NCBI GenBank assembly: GCA_030144725.1
Contig: JASKMD010000007.1
Location: forward strand, 4,930,563 to 4,994,562
From: Haematococcus lacustris
Lineage: Eukaryota > Chlorophyta > Chlorophyceae > Chlamydomonadales > Haematococcaceae
Length of the DNA stretch: 64,000 nt
Direction: 5' to 3'
The translations under genes and the position numbers were made by a program. Positions 57,101-64,000 of the stretch are shown piece after piece. Under the pieces are notes generated by a model. It was not told the origin of the DNA and did not search any database. It worked only from the letters and a program-made list of their open reading frames with translations. How positions within the stretch are numbered: the stretch's first letter is position 1; the number at the start of each line of letters is the position of its first letter.

Positions 57101-60100
57101 ACATCTTAAGCTAGTAGTGTATGAACTCTGTCTTGTACAGCCTAGGCCGCAACACCTGCATGATGGGGTCTGTAGCTCAGGCTGCCACTAGTTCCTCTGT
57201 TTGCAGGGGCAGGTCAACCTTGACAAGCCAGCAGGTATGTGTTAGCGCAGACCTTTCCTTAAGCTGACAGTGTAACGACCATCCACTTGGCACTGGCACA
57301 GTGTCCCTCCACTTAACACACTGCGGCTTGGTGTAATGCAGGTGTGATTTATCGGGTGCCCCACCTTACTGGGGCAGGCCATATACTGCAAGTGGTGAAC
57401 AGCCCGGATCCACAGGCAGTTGAAGCCGTCAAGGCAAGCCCATGCACGGCCACATGCCCCTGCCGACGCAATTCCTGACGACCTGTTTCCTGTGACCTGC
57501 AGGCCTGGCGCCGCAGTGCCGAGCAGGCGTGGTTGACACCGGGCCATCCAGGCTGGAGCATTGCACAGGACCCCATGGAGTTTGTCAGCAGCAGTGGAGG
57601 CTTGGGGGCTCCTGGCAGTGTTTCCCCTGCTCTGTCTGGGCATGATGCCATGGACGACTCACAGGTGTGTAGAACCCAAGAAGTGGTGCAAGTTTGCTTA
57701 CGCAGATGCTGTCCCTTACGATAATGATGTCCCTTCTGATGCACGTGGCCTGTCTTGCATGCTGCTTCCCTGCTGTTGCTGCACTTGCAAAACGACAGCA
57801 CTACACTTTTCCTTCATATTACCATCACCATCACCATTACCAATAAGATACGGGAGGGTGTCATCCCATCAGCACTGGATTCCAACCCTCCACTTTACCA
57901 TACCATGCCATGCCATGTTGCACTTGCACCCATCCTGCATACCCAGCAGCTTGGTTTGTGCTTGCAGGCCTGCCTCATGCGGCGCACCAGTGCAGCCTCT
58001 TCACCGCTGCCACGGCTGGTGAACCCGCTGGCTGCCATGCAGCTTTCATTGGGGCTGCGGGCAGGAGCCGGCCTACTGGGTGGCAGCACCAACTCAGACC
58101 CAGCAGCATGCACAGGATCAGAGGCGGCAACTGCCCCTCACCACTCCCGCAGCTCTAGCTTGCGCAGGGTGGGCTCTGTGCGCAGCAACGGCTATGCCGG
58201 CAGCGATGGTCTGCAATACACAGTGTCAGAGGCAGGCATGGATCCCATGCTGCGCCATAGCCGGGTCAGCAACGGCAGCACTGGGGATATTCAGGCGAGG
58301 GAGCACCCTACGGGGGCCGCGGGCTATGGGCATGGTATGGATGCGCCGGGCCCTGCCGGCCTGCCCCCACTCAGTGAGTCGGCTTGATATTTGAAGAATG
58401 CATGCTGAATTAATGCATGTTGTAGTTCACCAGGCTATGGCCTGCGACATGGCTTGTGGCACTGAATTGTCAACTGCTGACTGAGTTATGATCCCCACCT
58501 GTGCACATCATTCATGGCTGAACAAGGTTTCCATCTCCCTTAGACGTCCAACTGCACTGCCGACGCTGCACCTGCACTGGCTGCCGAAGGGCTGTCAACA
58601 GGCCTGGAGGATTTGATGGCTTCCCACCACAACTTCCCAGATAACTCTTTCCTAAAGGGGTCAGGACGCCTGCGGAGGCTGTCAGCAGATGCCGTCGGGT
58701 TGAACTATCAGGTGGGCGAATGTTTGAACGCCTGAGCACTCTCACATCAGGCCACATCAGGAAGCAAGCGCAGCAAATGCGCCTCCAAGCCATGGCTCTG
58801 AGATATCACTTTCACCATGTGTGGCGTTATGCAGGTCCCTGGCTCTGCACCTCTCGGGGCAGCACCTTTACAGCCACTGGCCTCTTTGCAGCCCATGCAG
58901 CAAGGCATGCCTGGAATGGATAGTGTCGCTGGAATGTCCAGTGCGCTGCGTGAGGTGAGGGGGCTGCATGTACCCATCACATGTCTATACACAACACACT
59001 GCGCCTCGTATTCAGGCCCGTATTCTTGCCTGTGCACATGCATGCCCTACATGCATGGTATACATGCCCTACATACATGGCGCACATGACATGCATTCCT
59101 CAAGCTGTAATTGTTGAGCTCGTTGCTGAGGGCTCATATGGCATGCCCTGTGGGTTCTGGTGGGACACAGTGCTCCAAGCGGCCTCGTTCCAGTGCCCCT
59201 GCTGGACTTTTCTCCATGGACACCCCAATCGATGGCATGGATGTACCATTGCAGCGTGGCCAGCAAACCTTTGACCATCAAGAAAGTGGGTGTTCTCCTA
59301 CAATGCTCTCCTACAGCTCTCAGGCTAGTGTAGATGCTTTCAAACCGCAGTGTGAATGACGCCGCTGCTGTCCTGATGCCGTGCAGGCCGCAGCCGTCAC
59401 CTGCCCCAAAGTCAGCGTTCTCAGGAGGGCACCTTGGCACATGTGTTTGATGTGGATGCCTGCGACCCTGACTTCCTACTGGCCCTGGACGCCAGTGCCT
59501 TCGATGTCAAGGAGCTCACCTCCGCCATGCAGTACCATGGCAACCTCAACAGCCCAGGTGAGGGGCTGGGCCGCTTGCCCACTGTAGTTATCAGCAGCAG
59601 CACCAGGCAGCACCAGGCTGCACCAGGCAGCACCAGGCAGCACCAGGCAGCACCAGGCAGCACCAGGCAGCAGCAGTAGGCCTATCGTATTGAGAGGATG
59701 TTGTCACCTAGGGATGGCACAGCTGTACAATGCTAGCCTTCAACGCACCTCTGGCACTACAGCTCTGTCAGCATGTGCTGTCCAGGAGCGCACTTCAGTG
59801 AAGCTCTAAGTCTAGGCCTGGGCCTGGACCATGGACCGGAGCAGCATGGCGTTCCAGGCCTCCTGGGAAGTGCTGGTCAACACATGCAGCATGCAGTTCA
59901 GCAGGCCAGCAACAGCGGCTCGGTGCCTGGTCTGGAACCAGGACCAGGGCTGCAGCCGCGGGAGATGAGCTTCGCCCACTTCGCCATGGGTCAGGCAGCG
60001 CCGGACCCAGGCAGGGCAACCACTGGTGCACCCTTCCACCAGTTCCCTTTGTCAGACTCCTTCACCCAGACGCTGCGCCGCATGATGCACCACTTTGACG

Positions 60101-60159
60101 CTGAGGCGTGCAAACCAGAGCACACCATGCACCCGGGGGATGGGACGCCAGCAGCATGA
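54128..60159 (+). CDS. Large multi-exon protein with Cys motif and CBP60-like centre
   Basis: About 20 exons: 54,128-54,223; 54,288-54,436; 54,643-54,727; 54,893-55,075; 55,193-55,276; 55,356-55,434; 55,596-55,717; 55,991-56,031; 56,234-56,355; 56,639-56,697; 56,747-56,947; 57,207-57,234; 57,342-57,433; 57,503-57,664; 57,968-58,168 (or 58,373); 58,544-58,711; 58,835-58,954; 59,171-59,285; 59,387-59,557; 59,786-60,159; about 883 residues. A Cys motif CTNVECQLCKNNPTKRC precedes SKCEADIYVELFSTVTG, VSIIDGDSW, TVRELLKSDE, SVHDKNDTFHW, a KYIGSITAQRLRDV segment and KHKWDYLRATLNHIVYDDN. This order recalls the CBP60 calmodulin-binding family of plants, but I match it by pattern only. The C-terminal half is Ser/Gly-rich and probably disordered. 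Two introns (55,277; 57,434) are GC-AG. The phase fails at exon 15 unless the early donor is used. Confidence 0.55.
59600..59680. repeat. 10-bp CACCAGGCAG tandem repeat
   Basis: About seven copies of CAGCACCAGG within an intron of the preceding gene. Confidence 0.9.
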
Positions 60160-60908
60160 GGATGCCCAATGTAGTGAGCAATGTGGGCCTCATGGGCCTG
60201 GCGTGGCGGCTGCACACAGCTGTCTTACTTTGGCAGTCCTGCAGGCTGTTTCTAGGTCACGTCTTGAGAATAGGCTGCTTGTGGTGTAACACCATCAGAA
60301 GCATCAATGCGCTGCAGGTATTGAGCTGTTCTAAATAATCGCACCAGGTAAGCCTCTATAGTGGCTGATGCGCTGTGCAGTCCTCCTGAGCAGTGGCGGC
60401 ACAGAACAGCACACATGGCATGTTTGACAGGAAATGATATGTTTGCACAAACTCAGACACTTGTGGCGTGTCACTTAATGCCTGGCTGCTGGCCTTCATG
60501 GAGGCTTCCCCCCGAACATCTCCACAACATCTGACTGAGTCACACAACGGGCATCAGTTTGATGCTCATAGCAGCCAAGTGCAACACCGAATGGTGCCAA
60601 ACCCCAATCAGCACTAGACCCTGCACAGGGTGCATCAGTTGCCTAGTTTGAGGAAATGCGCAACAAATGGCACATTTGACCAGCGCTCTTATTGGCCATG
60701 ACAGTGTGCAGGCCAAACAGTATGAGAAGAGGTTCGATGGTGTGACACTTTGTCCATGTGTACATACCGGGTTCAATGTTGTTTATAATTACTGGCATTT
60801 ACTGGTCAGACCACATTGTAAGAGCAAAGCTGTGCAAGCGCCCTAGAGATTTTGTCAGCTGACTGGCTATACATATACATGAATATGGATAAGAGGCCCT
60901 GTGGGTAG
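60160..60908. other. No confident gene
   Basis: Downstream of the large gene; likely contains its 3' untranslated region. Open frames are short and conflicting. Confidence 0.4.
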
Positions 60909-61152
60909 CGAATGAGCGGCTGCACCAACAAGTCAGTAACGCAGTGGCAGACGTGCAGCAGGTACAGGCAGACATGGAGCAAATGCAGGCAGCACACCAA
61001 GAGCTGCAGGGTAAGAATAAGTCAACGAACGTGTTCGCATGCAAACCCCTGGCAGCAGCTAGCAGCTGGTGCAGCCCCTGGGTTGCTCACCCCTTCAGGT
61101 GTCGCTGCAGCCGAGGAGCTACACACCATGTGGGGCCTTACAGAGTGGCCAG
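60909..61152 (+). CDS. Coiled-coil exons, unassigned
   Basis: Two exons (60,909-61,010 and 61,099-61,152) with GT-AG borders and matching phase encode ERLHQQVSNAVADVQQVQAD, MEQMQAAHQELQG and VAAAEELHTMWGLTEWPG. The heptad-like pattern suggests a coiled coil. It may be further 3' exons of the large upstream gene or a fragment of another gene ended by the transposon at 61.3 kb. Function unknown. Confidence 0.35.
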
Positions 61153-61326
61153 GTACTACAATAGGTTCTACTCACGAAGGGATCGCTCCAGCCTCGTGTG
61201 TCTCGAGCAAAACACGCCAGTGCGCTCAGCACAGTGCACGGTATCAATTAGACACGTCGCACCACTTAGCTGCCAGAGTTCTCTATCCGGAAATGCGTTA
61301 CATGAATAGAACCCACGTGGCTGACA

Positions 61327-62614
61327 GCGCGTTTCCAATGGACGGAGAAAAGAGAAAAGAGATCGCCCATGTGCATGAATTCAAACGCGTTTCCAATGGA
61401 CAGAGAAAAGAGAAAAGAGATGCATGGAAGTCCACTTTGCAGCCGCCGCCTACGCCTTCATTGATCTACACACGAGCTGTCTAGCAACATGGATAGCAGT
61501 AGCAGCAGCGGTTACAGCGGAAGTAGCAGCAGTAGAGCATGACCCGGTTTGTTTAACAAAGGGATAATGTTTAACAAATGTTTAACACGACCGCCAGGTC
61601 TCGCTCCGCAGTCGCGATGGAAGGCGAAGCAACCACGACCCCAATGTTCGAACCAATGCACACACGCAGCCTTCCCGCGAACCAAAGCTACACGCAGAGC
61701 TACAGCGCTCGGCTGGTGTTTCACTATGATGTACTTGGAGCAGGCCATGGCTGTGTGCTTGGGTTCTGGGGCTGGTTGGCTTTGGGGCTGGTTAGCTTTG
61801 GGGCTGGTTGGCTGTAGCTCCGGGGGCGATCTTTTCATATGGTATGGGAACAAGGACGCAATTGTCCCGTTAGCAGGGATGGTGGCAGGTATGATGGCGT
61901 CAAGCATCGCAGGCGCAAGTGCACAAAGTGCGCCGTGCAAGTCGGTCGTGCAAGTCAGTGGAGTTGTGCAAGTCAGGCTGCGGGGCTTATCAAGCTAACT
62001 AGTCAAGCACTCTCCGCACTAGCGGGACTAGCTAAGTATGCTCCTGTGCGATTGGGCCCCATAGCGTTGTTGAACAGCTTCCAACTGTCCTAATGTTTCT
62101 TGTATAGCGTCCTGCACTGCTCCGCGTTGAAATTGCGGTGCTCGTCAAACAACTGATGCGCCCTCAGCTGATGCGCCCTCAGCAACAACACGGACGAGGA
62201 CCATCTGTCCTCTTCATCAGCTCCTGCGGCTTAGGTGGCGACGCAGAAGCGGCAACGGGACATTGGGGTGTCACGGCGATGCCCTGGAGAAACATGCTGT
62301 CGCCCAGCCTAACCCAGCTCTCACGGCGGCTCCGCTGCAAAAGGTCACATCTCTCGGTCACATCTCTTTTTCTCCTCGGGGGGGTCGGCCTGGAGGACGC
62401 TAGCGGAGAAAAAGAGATGAAATGGAGCTCACTCTAGGAGAGTTATTCGTCTCTATCTCCGCGCATTGGAAACGGGAGAGAAGAGATCCGGACCGTTGGC
62501 GGCAGTTAGAGGGACATGGGCTGGCGGCGATCTCTTTCTCTCCTTCTCTTTCTCTCTTTCTCTTCTCTTTTTCTCCGATCTCTTTTCTCTTTTCTCCGTG
62601 CATTGGAAACGCGC
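61327..62614. mobile_element. DNA transposon with 39-bp terminal inverted repeats
   Basis: Termini 61,327-61,365 and 62,576-62,614 are inverted copies with one mismatch, beginning GCGCGTTTCCAATG and continuing with GGAGAAAAGAGAAAAGAGAT. A second internal set of similar repeats (about 61,388-61,423 and 62,460-62,492) lies just inside. Flanks CTGACA and CTGAGA may be an imperfect target duplication. The flanking sequence without the element is seen near 33,515-33,541. No transposase domain is recognisable; superfamily unknown. Confidence 0.85.
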
Positions 62615-62627
62615 CCTGAGACGCAGC

Positions 62628-62672
62628 GTCGTTTTCATTACCAAGGGTAGATTTTCTGTTAGCTGGGGGCAC
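62628..62672. repeat. Shared block Y, inverted copy
   Basis: Reverse complement resembles 33,478-33,521 and 52,227-52,272 (CTAACAGAAA, CTACCC, GGTAAT, AAAACGAC). Confidence 0.8.
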
Positions 62673-62972
62673 CTGACCGGATGTCGAGTGTCAAATATGT
62701 CAAATGAAGTTGGCTGAACCCACGCCGCTCATCAAGGAGCGTACGGAACTGTGGCCTGTGCCTATCTCTGCTGCTACAGTTCTTCCAGCTAGACCCTTAC
62801 ACACATTATTCCCCTACTAATGGGTAGGAGCTGCGTTATCTGTAATCCGAACTGTGTGTCTGAGACCTAATTTCCTAACCCCAACCCCTTGCGAGGGTGG
62901 GGCGATCGATGTTGGCATGAAACACATGCTCTGATGTAAGCAACAGCTTAAGCACTGCCTAGTACGGACATG
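62673..62972 (-). other. 3' flank of Fanzor copy H, second terminal subtype
   Basis: About 62,905-62,972 carries TGTTGGCATGAAACACATGC and GATGTAAGCAACAGCTTAAG immediately after the Fanzor stop codon (minus strand); the same sequence is at about 27,490-27,600. The rest shows no gene. Confidence 0.55.
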
Positions 62973-64000
62973 CTACTGCGGTACAGGATGCTGGGCTTGG
63001 GCCTTGGGTGCTCGGTCTCGCAGCTTCTTGAAGCCCAATGCTGGGTACTCCTTGCCCTTGACAGGAGGCGCTGCTCGTTTAGGCCACCTGCACAGCTCCA
63101 GTGGGCGCCACTTGCTCTCCCCTGCCCGTTGTAGGTTGAGGGCTGTGTTGCAGTCCCTATCGACCAATTTGCCAGTGTCCCCAGGGGTAGCCTGGTTCAG
63201 CTCAGGGCACCACATGAGGCCCCGCACTGGCGCCTCGAACCGCTTGCTCCAGGCTGACCGCAACAAGCGCTTCTGCACCTGACCTGGCTGGGGCTTCCAG
63301 CCTTCAAGCCTGGTGGGCTTGCTGCGGTCCAGCTCCGCCTCACAGGGCTGGGGGCTGTTCATAGCTGAGCTGACCCTGCTGGTGCGGAACTCATCCACTG
63401 TCACCACCTTGCCTGGCACCCTGTCTGTTGGCTTGCCGCTGTTGGGCCTCTCCACCACCTTGCGGCAGGCCTGCAGCACGGCCTTGGCCCCCCACCCACC
63501 CCGGGTGCCAATGCCTGTGTTGCCAAAGAACACCACCAGCTGCTTGCGGGTCCCCCACTGCTGTTGGGACACCATGGCTGCCGCCTCCTCCAACTGCATG
63601 GCACACAAGGCACACATGCGCATGACATCCTTGAAAGGATTGGGGACATGGCACCTAGCAGGGCACATGTGTGTGGGGCAGTCATCACCCCCTGGCCCCG
63701 CCCCTCCCCCTCTACCCTTGGCACTCCCACCTTCTTGAAATAGCGCTCCAGGACCTTCTCCTGCGCGCCATACAGCCTCATCTTCTGCTCAGCTCACTTG
63801 GGATGCAGGTATTCCCCCCACGCTGCATCCCAGGTGGCCAGGGTGACGGCCACCTGCCGCTGGATGGCCACCAGGGAGGTGCCTGCTGGGGTGGCTGCTG
63901 CCAGGTGCTGCAGCTCGAGCTTGACGTTGTCATTCCACCGCTGAGAGTTGCGGCGAGCCTGGATCAAGCCGTTGTCATGCTGCACCTGGCTTCTGGTCAG
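62973..64000 (-). pseudogene. Fanzor-like RNA-guided nuclease relative, copy H (best preserved, partial)
   Basis: Minus strand, continuing beyond the window end. An upstream exon (to 63,731) has LATWDAAWGEYLHPK, then a TGA at 63,796-63,794 where copy A has Trp (PKWARQ), then MRLYGAQEKVLERYFKK and donor AAG/GTGGGA. The next exon starts at 63,629 and stays open to the stop at 62,973: VVFFGNTGIGTRGGWGAKAV, ACRKVVERP, the RuvC-II-like VVTVDEFRTSR, GWKPQPGQVQKRLLRSAW, GLMWCPE, the RuvC-III-like KLVDRDCNTALNLQRAG and KWRPLELCRWP. Here only about 15 residues separate WCP from the RuvC-III motif, versus about 65 in copy A. RuvC-I and the N-terminal domains are outside the window. Confidence 0.7.

Overview
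The window looks like nuclear DNA of a chlorophycean green alga. Genes are split by many small GT-AG (and some GC-AG) introns. Intergenic DNA is packed with CAG/CTG-, CCCTG- and CCCAG-type tandem repeats and with nested transposons. Human-type CCCTAA telomere repeats occur internally, and one abundant repeat protein resembles sequences I associate with Haematococcus lacustris (inference, not checked). A 500-N gap lies at 46,063-46,562.

Host-type genes: a NIP7 ribosome-biogenesis gene (5.2-6.0 kb, minus) head to head with a plastid-type nucleoside diphosphate kinase (6.7-8.6 kb, plus); an eight-exon Ndc10/tyrosine-recombinase-fold gene (14.8-18.3 kb, plus), possibly Crypton-derived; a Sec14/CRAL-TRIO lipid-transfer gene ending in a CaaX box (21.7-24.8 kb, plus); a ZCCHC10-like zinc-knuckle gene (30.7-29.6 kb, minus), possibly continuing into an Arg/Asp/Ser-rich exon at 27.3-26.0 kb; and a ~20-exon gene (54.1-60.2 kb, plus) with a Cys-rich motif and a central region reminiscent of plant CBP60 proteins. 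The exon phases of most of these close exactly.

Mobile DNA fills much of the rest. Copies of a Fanzor-like (eukaryotic TnpB relative) family lie at 0.1-1.5, 9.8-12.1, 29.1, 35.4, 53.1-53.9 and 63-64 kb, with detached ends at 25.7, 27.5 and 28.5 kb; all visible copies are broken. Two hAT elements have exact inverted termini and 8-bp target duplications: one (10.15-11.05 kb) sits inside a Fanzor copy, the other (31.09-32.67 kb) at the edge of an interstitial telomere-like array. A young Gypsy chromovirus (39.93-46.06+ kb, minus) with identical visible LTR sequence and intact gag and pol interrupts an older Gypsy-like element (36.45-39.93 kb, plus). A 1.29-kb element with 39-bp inverted termini lies at 61.33-62.61 kb. 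A ~1.1-kb segmental duplication (34.4-35.5 / 52.1-53.2 kb) and a 560-bp inverted duplication (46.6-47.1 / 51.2-51.7 kb) complete the picture.

The best candidates for undescribed biology are the Fanzor-like family with a conserved hairpin-bearing 3' noncoding segment (possible guide-RNA region), the Ndc10/YR-fold gene, and the gag-UGA-pol arrangement of the chromovirus.
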